DNA of 64,000 nt from positions 1 through 64,000 of the forward strand of contig MKSF01000004.1 of the NCBI GenBank assembly GCA_001897155.1. The letters run 5' to 3'. The DNA is from Bacteroidetes bacterium 47-18. Lineage in GTDB: Bacteria > Bacteroidota > Bacteroidia > Chitinophagales > Chitinophagaceae. The position numbers and the translations under genes were made by a program. Below, piece after piece: positions 44,745 through 52,618 of this stretch (its first letter is position 1; every line of letters begins with the position of its first letter). The notes beneath the pieces are model-generated. The model ran no database searches, had not been told where the DNA came from, and saw only the letters and a list, made by a program, of their open reading frames with translations.

Positions 44745-45032
44745 CGCTTTTATCTGTTCGTCTTTTTCTTTAAGTTGTTCATTCTTTTCCTGCAGCTCGT
44801 TTCTCAGAGCCTCTATAAGCTGGGCATCTGTATTTGTATTGTTTGAATTATACTGACCACTATACGGGCTGTTGTGGAAATTCATGATGATGGGTGTAGG
44901 GCTTTTGATGTCTTCTATAGATACGCCCAATACTTCTGCTATTTTACTAAGCAGCTCATCGCTTACCTTTACCTTATTATCCTTTTCTATTTTGGAATAG
45001 CTCTGCTGGTTCAGCTCTATCTGCTTAGCCAC
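44724..45032 (-). CDS. XRE-family regulator with coiled-coil tail, 5' end apparently frameshifted
   Basis: The open frame from GTG 45032 gives 102 residues starting inside an XRE helix-turn-helix (VAKQIELNQQSYSKIEKDN...LLSKIAEVLGVSIEDI). The same frame continues upstream as SIRLARGYTQEYVAK without any start codon. An ATG at 45096 in another frame reads MYGTK. Removing one C in AGCCTC (45078-45083) would join them into MYGTKLTSISIRLARGYTQE, a normal XRE start. So there is a frameshift or a sequence error. The tail (LRNELQEKNEQLKEKDEQIK) is a coiled coil. Probable regulator of the adjacent fulvocin-like genes. Confidence 0.82.
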   Translation of the reverse strand: MAKQIELNQQSYSKIEKDNKVKVSDELLSKIAEVLGVSIEDIKSPTPIIMNFHNSPYSGQYNSNNTNTDAQLIEALRNELQEKNEQLKEKDEQIKALIAKLK

Positions 45033-45140
45033 ATACTCCTGCGTATATCCCCTGGCAAGCCTTATACTTATAGAAGTGAGGCTTTGTACCGTACATAATG
45101 ATAAAGAAATATATTTAATAAAAATAAACCGTTAACAGGG

Positions 45141-45174
45141 GTGTAAATTACACTAATTTCGGTGTAAGTTACGT
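45141..45174. promoter_or_regulatory. Tandem 13-bp operators between XRE gene and fulvocin-like operon
   Basis: GTGTAAATTACAC at 45141-45153 is a perfect palindrome. GTGTAAGTTACGT at 45162-45174 is a near copy. Their centres are 21 bp apart, two helical turns, in the divergent promoter region. A near-consensus -7 box (TATTTTCG, 45208-45215) follows for the rightward genes. The likely binder is the neighbouring XRE protein. Confidence 0.65.
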
Positions 45175-45249
45175 CATTAAGTTTTTATTTTCAGCAGCGG
45201 GAGATACTATTTTCGTTTCGATAATATTTTTTTAAACTCTTAAACGAAT

Positions 45250-45906
45250 ATGAAAATGGGAAAAGAAATTTTAAAGCTGTTAACTGTAGTTGCCCTGGTA
45301 ATGGGTACTTTGGGGTCTTGTAAAAAAGAAGCGGGATTAAAGTATTCCTGTGATGAAAACATCCATCAGTTCGTCTCGCAGCACCTGGACTCTTGGGAAG
45401 GCATCACCCTGGAAAGGATCAATATGTATGGTATTGATACCCAGAGAGCGATCTTTAATGCTATTTCTGATGAGAATAAAGCGGAGCTATGGAGAGCAAA
45501 AATGGAGTATATAAAGGCCACTGAAACATTGTCACCAGATATGGAAACGCATCTGGATATTTTGAGAGATATGATAACGCCGGATATATATTCGGATTCG
45601 ATGCTGGCAGATGCTGTTGTTTTGTATGTAAATGATCATGTTAAGTCTTTGATAGCTAACGACACATTAATCACATACTACCTTTACACACTATTTACAT
45701 ATGAGCCATTTGGAGAGTTTATGAATAATTTTTATGAACAATCAACGCCTCTTGATGCCAAAAAGAATTGTCACTGTACTACAGAATCCATTTTTGATTG
45801 TCCTTTGGTTTCATTTCATAAGTGTAATAGTGGCGCTGACTGCGATCCAACCTCTTGGGGGTGTGGTTTTGGATGGGTATGGCCATGTAATGGACGTTGT
45901 GAGTAA
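45250..45906 (+). CDS. Fulvocin C-related bacteriocin-like lipoprotein
   Basis: 218 residues. A lipobox (LGSC, Cys24) anchors the precursor. Residues ~30-165 are mostly helical and unlike anything I know. The last ~48 residues hold eight cysteines: 174, 176, 184, 192, 198, 205, 213, 217. The pattern CxC-(7)-C-(7)-C-(5)-C-(6)-C-(7)-C-(3)-C and the segment GCGFGWVW...CNG follow fulvocin C, the 45-residue four-disulfide bacteriocin of Myxococcus fulvus (GCGTGWVY...CNG, from memory). The tail may be released as an active peptide. First of three genes, with two thioredoxin-like membrane proteins. Confidence 0.82.
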   Translation: MKMGKEILKLLTVVALVMGTLGSCKKEAGLKYSCDENIHQFVSQHLDSWEGITLERINMYGIDTQRAIFNAISDENKAELWRAKMEYIKATETLSPDMETHLDILRDMITPDIYSDSMLADAVVLYVNDHVKSLIANDTLITYYLYTLFTYEPFGEFMNNFYEQSTPLDAKKNCHCTTESIFDCPLVSFHKCNSGADCDPTSWGCGFGWVWPCNGRCE

Positions 45907-45939
45907 TTTTATAGTTTTTAAACTTAATAAATATTTATC

Positions 45940-46797
45940 ATGTCTGTGTATAGAAAAATTGGGAGTCTGCTTATAGCTACTTGTCTTGTTATGATATTTG
46001 AGCTAAGCACAGGATGGGTAAGAGCGTTTAATGCTCAGCTTGATCTGATCGTAATGTTTGTTAAGTATTTAATACTCACATTACTGATTCTGAAATACCG
46101 GTCACGGTATTTCAGAATCTATATAATAGGATTTGCATTGTTTTGGGGAGTATTGGGTTTGGTAATGCCTTTATATACTTTTTTTACCAAAGGTCATCTT
46201 AAAGACTTTCTTGCTTTCCCGAATATTTTATCTGCAGTAACAGGTGTTGTTTCGGGATTTATTATCTCCAGAAATAAAAATAAGAGCAAGAATGTAAGGA
46301 TATTATTAGTGTTAGTGCCTCTTGCATTGTGTACATTTTTTTATTTCAATCATTCTTATTACTATGATTTTATTTTTCATACAACCCTGGATGCTAAAAA
46401 ATATATAGATGAAAAAAAAGAAGTGTTTGAATTAACAGATAGGCAGGCTAATAAAGTAAAGTTAGATAAGGATAAATATATAGTAATGGATTTCTGGAAC
46501 ACTCAGTGTATGATTTGTTTTGAAAAGTTTCCTGCTTTTGAAAAACTATATGAGCAGTATAAGGATCATCCGGAGCTGCAATTTTATGCGGTCAACAAAC
46601 CTTTGAGATCAGATACTTTTGACATCTTTAAAAGAACGGAAAAATATACATTTCCTTCGGTAAGAGGCTCAGGAAATATTGCAGAGGTTTTTGATGTAAG
46701 AGGATATCCTACCGTAGTGATAGTGAAGGATAACCGGATACTGCACAGCGGCAGTGTGGAAACTGCGGAAAGGTATATCAAAAAGCATATCCGCTAA
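45940..46797 (+). CDS. Membrane protein with C-terminal thioredoxin-like domain (CMIC)
   Basis: 285 residues. About five hydrophobic helices (residues ~8-135) with a conserved TGWVRAF...DLIVMFVKY motif, MauE/DoxX-like in style, put the C-terminus outside the cytoplasm. Residues ~165-285 form a thioredoxin/TlpA-like domain: VMDFWNTQCMICFEKFP with Cys190 and Cys193, and cis-Pro in GYPTVV. The usual W-C-x-P-C context is absent. It starts 33 bases after the fulvocin-like gene and is probably its disulfide oxidase or isomerase. AT-rich like its neighbours. Confidence 0.85.
   Translation: MSVYRKIGSLLIATCLVMIFELSTGWVRAFNAQLDLIVMFVKYLILTLLILKYRSRYFRIYIIGFALFWGVLGLVMPLYTFFTKGHLKDFLAFPNILSAVTGVVSGFIISRNKNKSKNVRILLVLVPLALCTFFYFNHSYYYDFIFHTTLDAKKYIDEKKEVFELTDRQANKVKLDKDKYIVMDFWNTQCMICFEKFPAFEKLYEQYKDHPELQFYAVNKPLRSDTFDIFKRTEKYTFPSVRGSGNIAEVFDVRGYPTVVIVKDNRILHSGSVETAERYIKKHIR
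46517..46796 (+). repeat. Near-identical segment shared with 47421-47700
   Basis: The 3' ~280 bases of this gene match those of the next gene (offset 904) with about 14 differences in the best ~235 bases, counted by eye, including at silent positions. The upstream halves of the two genes are clearly diverged. Confidence 0.88.
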
Positions 46798-46834
46798 GGG
46801 TGTCCTTGTATATTATGCCTTAAACTTTATGTGT

Positions 46835-47701
46835 ATGAACAACCTGGCAGACCTTAAAAAGATTATAACCCTTATAGTTTTTATTTTATTACTGCTCTTG
46901 TTTGAAGGAACTACTGGATGGGTAAGAAAATTTTATATGCAATATGACATAATAGTCATGTTTATCAAATACCTGCTCGTTTCTATTCTGGTTTTTAAAT
47001 ACAAAAAAAGGTTTACGAAAATATTTATCACTGCCTTTTGCCTGATGTGGGTTGTGTTGATTGCCTATATTGCTCCGCCCTTAAAAGAAATCGACCAACA
47101 TCCATTGTTATCTGTATTTTTTTCATTTCCCAATATACTCTCTGCATGTTTAGGTGTTTATGCAGGTTATGTATTTGAAATAAAGAAAAACAAAATAAAA
47201 GGTGCAATATTCTCCTTTGTTGTGATTCTATTGTGCATAGGTTTTTCTTTTAATAATACTTATTACTATCATTTTATTTCCCATACCAATTTCTGTCCCA
47301 AAGAAAAGATAGATGCGCAAAAAGATATCTATTCACTGCACGATGCTGATAGCAGGGAAATAATACTGGATAAGCATAAATATACGGTTATGGATTTTTG
47401 GCATACAAGCTGTTATGCCTGTTTTGAAAAATTCCCTGCTTTTGAAAAACTATATGAGCAGTATAAGGATCATCCGGAGCTGCAGTTTTATGCGGTCAAT
47501 AAACCTCTGAGATCAGATACTTTTGATATTTTTAAAAGAACGGAAAAATATACATTTCCTTCGGTAAGAGGTTCAGGAAATATTGCAGAGGTTTTTGATG
47601 TAAGGGTTTATCCTACCGTAGTGATTGTGAAGGATAACCGGATATTGCATAGCGGCAGCGTAGAAAGCGCGGAGAAGTATATCAGGAAGCATGTCCGGTA
47701 G
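46835..47701 (+). CDS. Membrane protein with C-terminal thioredoxin-like domain (CYAC), paralog
   Basis: 288 residues from ATG 46835. An in-frame ATG at 46829 is also possible, while the longer frame from 46754 would overlap the previous gene. It has the same layout as its neighbour: TGWVRKF...DIIVMFIKY, about five helices, and a thioredoxin-like domain with VMDFWHTSCYACFEKFP, Cys193 and Cys196. The domain from the second active cysteine on is nearly identical to the neighbour, while the membrane part has diverged. The dipeptide between the cysteines differs (YA against MI), which may tune redox potential, so the pair could split oxidase and reductase roles. Confidence 0.85.
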   Translation: MNNLADLKKIITLIVFILLLLLFEGTTGWVRKFYMQYDIIVMFIKYLLVSILVFKYKKRFTKIFITAFCLMWVVLIAYIAPPLKEIDQHPLLSVFFSFPNILSACLGVYAGYVFEIKKNKIKGAIFSFVVILLCIGFSFNNTYYYHFISHTNFCPKEKIDAQKDIYSLHDADSREIILDKHKYTVMDFWHTSCYACFEKFPAFEKLYEQYKDHPELQFYAVNKPLRSDTFDIFKRTEKYTFPSVRGSGNIAEVFDVRVYPTVVIVKDNRILHSGSVESAEKYIRKHVR

Positions 47702-47711
47702 CGTCTTTGTC

Positions 47712-47815
47712 ACCCTTTCAGGGTTGCATTAATAAATGTGCTTTATTTTATAATTATGGCACCGCTTCGCGGTTCTCATAATCTGAATTGAATATGTTAT
47801 CAAGCCCTGCGGGCT
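47712..47815. repeat. Three spaced mini-hairpins
   Basis: ACCCT-TTC-AGGGT (47712-47724), ACCGC-TTC-GCGGT (47761-47773) and AGCCC-TGC-GGGCT (47803-47815). Each is a 5-bp stem with a 3-base loop in an AT-rich spacer. They follow the fulvocin-like operon and may end it or belong to a dispersed repeat family. Confidence 0.6.
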
Positions 47816-47943
47816 GACACTATTCTATCCATTATTCTGGGGTTTGGGGCAGGATTACGGGCATTATTGTTAAGTCTTATCCTTTCCCTGCCTAAAATCA
47901 ACGTATTTTGTTATCTTAGTGCTTTGATCAATAAATATAAAAC

Positions 47944-48768
47944 ATGAAAAAAGTCATTTATTCTCTTGCATTATTGGTGAGTGTCGGAACGGCGGCCTTT
48001 GCCCAGGATATGAAAGTGCCCGTACCAAGCCCGCTGGCCACCTTTAAACAGGATTTTTCCACATCCTTTATTGAGATCTCCTACAGCAGGCCCTCAGCTA
48101 ACGGACGTAAGGTCTTCGGAGACCTGGTGCCGTACGGGGAAATATGGAGAACAGGCGCCAATAACGCTACGGTGGTTACCTTCGGAGAAGATGTTATTAT
48201 TGATGGTAAGACATTGAAAGCAGGAGCTTATTCCCTTTACTCCATACCCGGCGAAACTTCCTGGGATATCGTTTTTAACAGCAATACCGGGGGCTGGGGC
48301 ACCGTTAAGCCGCAAACGGATGTATTGAAAGTAAAGACCGCTAAGGTCAGTAAATCCAATTACTATGTAAATACCCTGAGCATTGATGTTAATAATATAA
48401 CCAATAATTCCTGTGAGATCGTGATCGCCTGGGAGAATACCGTAGCGGTATTACCGGTAAAAGTGGATAATGACAAGCGTATCACGGAGTATTATGAGAA
48501 CGCTATCAATAAGCCCCGTATTCCTTACCAGCAGGCCGCTCAGTATTACCTGTCCCAGGGCAAGGAGCTGAATAAGGCGCTGGCTTATACCGATAAGGCT
48601 ATTGAGCAGAACCCATCCGCATTCTGGTTGTACAGCCTGAAAGGAAAGATCTTATTTAAGCAGGGTAATAAAGCGGAAGCGGCGAAAGCCCAGCAGAAAG
48701 CTGTGGATATGTCTAAAGGCACACCTTATCATGCAGAGCAGGAAACCTTATTGAAATCTTATAAATAA
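47944..48768 (+). CDS. DUF2911 domain exported protein
   Basis: 274 residues with a signal peptide (to AAFAQ). The DUF2911 core is clear: SPLATFKQDFSTSFIEISYSRPSANGRKVFG, VPYGEIWRTGANNATVVTF, GETSWDIVFNSNTGGWG. The C-terminal ~90 residues are TPR-like helices (AAQYYLSQGKELNKALAYTDKAIEQNP...). Function unknown. Its stop is 15 bases before the NamZ-like gene, a likely operon. Confidence 0.9.
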   Translation: MKKVIYSLALLVSVGTAAFAQDMKVPVPSPLATFKQDFSTSFIEISYSRPSANGRKVFGDLVPYGEIWRTGANNATVVTFGEDVIIDGKTLKAGAYSLYSIPGETSWDIVFNSNTGGWGTVKPQTDVLKVKTAKVSKSNYYVNTLSIDVNNITNNSCEIVIAWENTVAVLPVKVDNDKRITEYYENAINKPRIPYQQAAQYYLSQGKELNKALAYTDKAIEQNPSAFWLYSLKGKILFKQGNKAEAAKAQQKAVDMSKGTPYHAEQETLLKSYK

Positions 48769-48783
48769 ACCTTGTTTCGCAAT

Positions 48784-50013
48784 ATGTATATGATCCGACG
48801 TCTCGCGCTTTGTGCTACCATTGCTGTCTTATCGGCCTGCAGCTGTACTGCCCGGACGGGTAATGCAGGGCAGCTTGCAGTTGCCCTGGAAAAAAGTGAA
48901 CCTTCCATACTTACGGGAGCCGACCAGGTTGATGAAATAGTAAAGATCGTCAGGGGGAAGCGGGTAGCCGTATTGGGGAACCAGACCTCTGTCCTGCGGA
49001 ATGGTACGCACCTGGTGGATACGCTGCTGGCGGTAAATATACATATTGCGAAAATCTTTACCCCGGAACATGGTTTCAGGGGAACAGCAGATGCCGGAGC
49101 TAAAGTGAAGGACGGTAAGGACGTTAAGACAGGTCTGCCTATCATCTCCCTGTATGGTAATAATAAAAAGCCCACTGCGGAGCAGTTGCAGGATGTGGAT
49201 GTGGTGATCTACGATCTGCAGGATGTGGGAGTGCGTTTCTATACGTATATCTCAAGCCTGGAGTATCTCATTGAAGCATGTGCACAGCATCAAAAAGAGC
49301 TGGTCATACTGGATCGTCCCAATCCTTTGGGCAATAAGATAGACGGCCCGGTGCTGGATAAGCAGCAAAGGTCTTTCGTGGGGATGCAACCCGTTCCGGT
49401 CGTATATGGTATGACACCCGCGGAGTATGCACGGATGATAATAGGAGAGAAGTGGGTAAAGGCGGACGGCCTGAAGCTGCATATCGTGCAGAACAGGCAT
49501 TATACGCACGACAGCTATTATGAGCTGCCGGTGGCCCCGTCTCCCAATCTTAAAAATATGACGGCTGTATTGCTGTATCCCTCGCTGTGCTTTTTTGAGG
49601 GGACGCAGATCAGCCTCGGCAGGGGAACTGCTACACCTTTCCAGGTGTACGGGCACCCGCTGCTGAAAAGTATCGGTACTTATGAATTTACGCCCCAGCC
49701 TGTGGAGGGCGCTATGAATCCGCCGCTGAAAGGTAAAACCTGCTATGGCGAGCTGGTTGCCGATACTGCAGAGCAGGCCAGCGACCTGACCGAAAGCGGT
49801 CTGAATCTTTCCTGGCTCCTGAAAGCCTATAAGGCTTACCCTGCTAAAAATGAATTTTTCCTTTCCGGTAATTTCTTTAACCTGCTGGCGGGTAATACGA
49901 CCCTGAAGCAGCAGATCATTTCCGGGAAAACAGAGGCTGAAATACGCCGGAGCTGGCAAAGCGACCTGGAAGCCTTCAGGGTGATAAGACAAAAATATCT
50001 GCTCTATCCTTAA
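48784..50013 (+). CDS. DUF1343 lipoprotein, NamZ-like exo-N-acetylmuramidase
   Basis: 409 residues from ATG 48784; a second ATG at 48790 is equally good. Lipobox VLSAC. The body matches DUF1343: VAVLGNQTSVL, IFTPEHGFRGTADAGAKV, GLPIISLYGNNKKPT, VVIYDLQDVGVRFYTYISSL, DRPNPLGNKIDGPVLD, CFFEGTQISLGRGTATPFQV.G. Characterised NamZ releases terminal MurNAc from peptidoglycan fragments. The assignment of activity rests on family membership. Confidence 0.9.
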   Translation: MYMIRRLALCATIAVLSACSCTARTGNAGQLAVALEKSEPSILTGADQVDEIVKIVRGKRVAVLGNQTSVLRNGTHLVDTLLAVNIHIAKIFTPEHGFRGTADAGAKVKDGKDVKTGLPIISLYGNNKKPTAEQLQDVDVVIYDLQDVGVRFYTYISSLEYLIEACAQHQKELVILDRPNPLGNKIDGPVLDKQQRSFVGMQPVPVVYGMTPAEYARMIIGEKWVKADGLKLHIVQNRHYTHDSYYELPVAPSPNLKNMTAVLLYPSLCFFEGTQISLGRGTATPFQVYGHPLLKSIGTYEFTPQPVEGAMNPPLKGKTCYGELVADTAEQASDLTESGLNLSWLLKAYKAYPAKNEFFLSGNFFNLLAGNTTLKQQIISGKTEAEIRRSWQSDLEAFRVIRQKYLLYP

Positions 50014-50075
50014 GAGCCGTCGTTAATAAGAAAGAATATGGAGGTTGCGGTGGAATGACAGGTATGGATATAAAA

Positions 50076-50433
50076 ATACAACTATACACTGCATAAGCCG
50101 GGTTCTGTGCGCAACATTGCTGTTGCGTGCTGTCATTTATCTTGACATAAGGTCGCCCTTATGTTCTATCTGCCTACCCGCAAGCAACGAGCGAGCAGCT
50201 CTTACCTGCTTGCCTATTGGGCATTTCATCGTACAAGGCTTGCCCGCGTACATTATTGCTAATATACACCGTGTGCTCTTACCACACATTTTCACCCTTA
50301 CCCCGTATGAGGCGGTTATTTTCTGTGGCGCTCTCTGTCAGTATAATATACTGCCCACCTGTTAGGTGGTGTACTGCTCTGTGATGCCCGGACTTTCCTC
50401 TATAAATAGCGACAACCTTCGTGTATAGTTGTA
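50076..50433 (-). ncRNA. rnpB: RNase P RNA (class A)
   Basis: On the minus strand the RNA starts with TACAACTATACAC, which pairs with GTGTATAGTTG at its 3' end (helix P1). Near the 5' end is GAGGAAAGTCCGGGC and near the 3' end ACAGAACCCGGCTTAT, the universally conserved P4 strands and neighbours. Length is ~358 bases. A near-consensus -7 box (TACCTTCG, 50444-50437) lies just upstream, overlapping the end region of queA. It cleaves tRNA leaders. Ends are set from the P1 helix. Confidence 0.95.
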
Positions 50434-50477
50434 CTGCGAAGGTACGTTAATTCTTTTACACCTTAGGCGGATTGCTG

Positions 50478-51728
50478 TCAGGTGTGGTCCGGCTGCGCTG
50501 TATGCTTCATTAAAAGGCAGCCGTCACCATAGCTCAGGAACCTGAAATGATTTTGCAGGGCAAAATCATACATAGTTCTCCACTCCGGTCCCAGGAATGC
50601 AGCGATCAGTAATAAGAGCGTGCTTTGCGGCTGGTGAAAATTGGTGACAATACCGTTGACGATCTTAAAATCATAGGGCGGGGCGATAATGATCTGCGTC
50701 CTGGTAATGAGCCTGGATTGACTGCGGGCCTCCAGGTAGCCGATTACCTGCCGGATAGCGTCCGCAGGCGCGAGCAGGGGATCTTCACATTCGTAGGGCA
50801 GCCATTGCGGTACGCTTATCTTCCCGAAATCAGGTATCTTATGATGCCCGATCTGCTGTCCTATCCAGAATAAGGATTCCAGTGTTCTGACGCTGGTAGT
50901 GCCTACCGCTATGACGGGGCGTTTGTTTTCCAGCTGATAGAGGAGTTGCCGGAGAAAGTCTATGCTGACTTCAATGAATTCGGGATGCATCTCGTGCCCG
51001 GCCATCGTAGCCGACTTGACAGGCTTGAATGTACCCGCGCCTACGTGAAGCGTTACTTTGGTATGCCGGATGTTCCTGCCGGCCAGGGAGGACAAGATAG
51101 CGGGTGTAAAGTGCAGGGCCGCGGTAGGCGCGGCGACACTTCCGGCTTCACTGGCAAAAATGGTCTGGTAGGTCTCTGTATCTTTTGCTTCCGGCGCCCT
51201 GTTAAGGTAGGGAGGAATAGGTATCTGTCCCGCAAGATGCAGCACTTCAGCAAAGGTCAGGGAGCTGTTCCACCGGAAATGTATCTCGTAGCCGTCAGAG
51301 AGCTGCCGGTGTATGGAGGCGGTTAGTTGCAGGCGGTCGTCATTGCTGGCGCAACTGACCGCTTCATCGTTTTTCCATTTGGAAGCGCCGCCCACCAGGC
51401 ATTTCCAGTACACTTCGACCTGCTGCTGCATGCCGGTCATAATATCCGGGTATTGTTCTGCCGGTTCCAGGCAGAATATTTCGATCCTGCCTCCCGTGGA
51501 TTTCCGGAAAAAAAGCCGCGCATTGACCACTTTGGTCTGGTTGAAGACTACCAGGCTGTCTTGTGGCAGGCAGCCGGCAATGTCCTTGTACTGCAGTACC
51601 ATGGGTTGTCCGCTGCGCCATACCAGCAACCGGGAGCTGTCTCTTTCACTTAGAGGGTATCTGGCTATCTTTTCCTGTGGTAAAATATAGTCGTAATCTT
51701 CTATTTTCAGATATTGAGGGTGTCGCAT
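50478..51728 (-). CDS. queA: tRNA preQ1(34) S-adenosylmethionine ribosyltransferase-isomerase
   Basis: 416 residues; some QueA proteins are shorter (~350). Hallmarks: YILPQEKIARYPL.ERDSSRLLV, DSLVVFNQTKVVNARLF, GQIPIPPYLNR, TYQTIFASEAGSVAAPTAALHFT, TLHVGAGTFKPV, EMHPEFIEVS and a late TNFHQPQSTLLLLIAAFLG. It adds the ribosyl group of SAM to preQ1 in tRNA, forming epoxyqueuosine. A strong terminator hairpin lies in its leader. Confidence 0.95.
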   Translation of the reverse strand: MRHPQYLKIEDYDYILPQEKIARYPLSERDSSRLLVWRSGQPMVLQYKDIAGCLPQDSLVVFNQTKVVNARLFFRKSTGGRIEIFCLEPAEQYPDIMTGMQQQVEVYWKCLVGGASKWKNDEAVSCASNDDRLQLTASIHRQLSDGYEIHFRWNSSLTFAEVLHLAGQIPIPPYLNRAPEAKDTETYQTIFASEAGSVAAPTAALHFTPAILSSLAGRNIRHTKVTLHVGAGTFKPVKSATMAGHEMHPEFIEVSIDFLRQLLYQLENKRPVIAVGTTSVRTLESLFWIGQQIGHHKIPDFGKISVPQWLPYECEDPLLAPADAIRQVIGYLEARSQSRLITRTQIIIAPPYDFKIVNGIVTNFHQPQSTLLLLIAAFLGPEWRTMYDFALQNHFRFLSYGDGCLLMKHTAQPDHT

Positions 51729-51770
51729 ATAAGGGTTGCCGGGATGATAAGTTGTTTATACGATGGTATT

Positions 51771-51804
51771 AAAAAAACCACTTCACTGAAAAATGTGAAG
51801 TGGT
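51771..51804 (-). terminator. Terminator hairpin in the queA leader
   Basis: On the minus strand ACCACTTCAC / GTGAAGTGGT forms a 10-bp stem with an 8-base loop and is followed by seven Ts. It lies 42 bases before the queA ATG. A second small stem (ACTTAC / GTAAGT) precedes it and a -7-like GAACTTTG lies upstream. The rest of 51729-52058 holds the leader and the hsp20 promoter region. Confidence 0.75.
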
Positions 51805-51990
51805 CGAGCTTTACTTACTAACCCATTGTAAGTGTAACAAAGTTCGTATTTTTTGTGAATTTCTGAAAATAAATTTTGAAACTCTTCAAAAAAACTTTTT
51901 TATGCAATAATGTCGGTTCTTGTTGATTATTGGTGACTTTTTGTCATATTTCTTCTTTGGAATCCGGTGGTTTTGGCATAAAACGGGCCG

Positions 51991-52006
51991 TGGTATCTTA
52001 TTTGCA
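51991..52006 (+). promoter_or_regulatory. Sigma-54-like promoter upstream of hsp20
   Basis: TGGTATCTTATTTGCA has the -24 GG and -12 GC with exactly 10 bases between, against the consensus TGGCAC-N5-TTGCW. It is 52 bases ahead of the ATG of the small heat-shock gene. Confidence 0.5.
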
Positions 52007-52058
52007 TTGCTTATTCTGAACATTATTTCGAATTAAACATTAAAAACAGCTAAATATT

Positions 52059-52487
52059 ATGAAAACACAAATGAATGTTTCGCCCAAGATGATCGGTAAT
52101 TTATTGGATGATGTATTTGGTAACGATGGCCTCCTGATGTCAAGAGGATTCCGGTCCTTTGCCAAAAATCCGCCGGTAAACATCAGCAAATCAAAAGAAG
52201 GGTATGTATTGCAGTTGCTGACCCCGGGCATTAATAAGGAATTGGTGCATATTGATGTGGTCAACAATGTGCTGAAAATAAGCTATGAGCATAAGGAAGC
52301 TATTGCCGAGGATGTCCAGGTAGTGAAAAATGAGTTCCTTGTGGGATCATTTGAGCGGAGTTTTTCCCTGGACTCCAAAATGGATGTGGAGGGTATCAGC
52401 GCAAGGTATGATAATGGTATATTGAGCATTGATATTCCCCTGAAGCAGGAAGAGCAGCCTAAAGAGATCAGGATCAATATCGGCTAA
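52059..52487 (+). CDS. Small heat-shock protein, Hsp20/alpha-crystallin family
   Basis: 142 residues. The alpha-crystallin domain covers ~40-142: PPVNISKSKEGYVLQLLTPGINKELVHIDVVNNVLKISYE, FLVGSFERSFSLDSKMDVEGISARYDNGILSIDIPLK. The terminal IRINI tail fits the I-x-I motif used for oligomer docking. It is an ATP-independent holdase. A sigma-54-like promoter precedes it. Confidence 0.95.
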   Translation: MKTQMNVSPKMIGNLLDDVFGNDGLLMSRGFRSFAKNPPVNISKSKEGYVLQLLTPGINKELVHIDVVNNVLKISYEHKEAIAEDVQVVKNEFLVGSFERSFSLDSKMDVEGISARYDNGILSIDIPLKQEEQPKEIRINIG

Positions 52488-52618
52488 TACAGTACAGGCA
52501 GGCATTTTTTACAAAATACTTAGATGAAATTTATCTAAGTATTTTTTTCTTTATTAAAGAATAATCTTAAATTTATTCTTTAATTACACAGTAACACTTT
52601 TAAAACTTAAAGAAGAAG

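Noticed and set aside
50045-50365. 106-codon ORF upstream of queA
   Set aside because: It overlaps the RNase P RNA, whose conserved P4 strands and P1 helix are plain on the other strand.
51729-51850. preQ1 riboswitch ahead of queA
   Set aside because: I looked for the C-rich loop and the A-rich tail of class I preQ1 switches and did not see them; only the terminator hairpin is supported.
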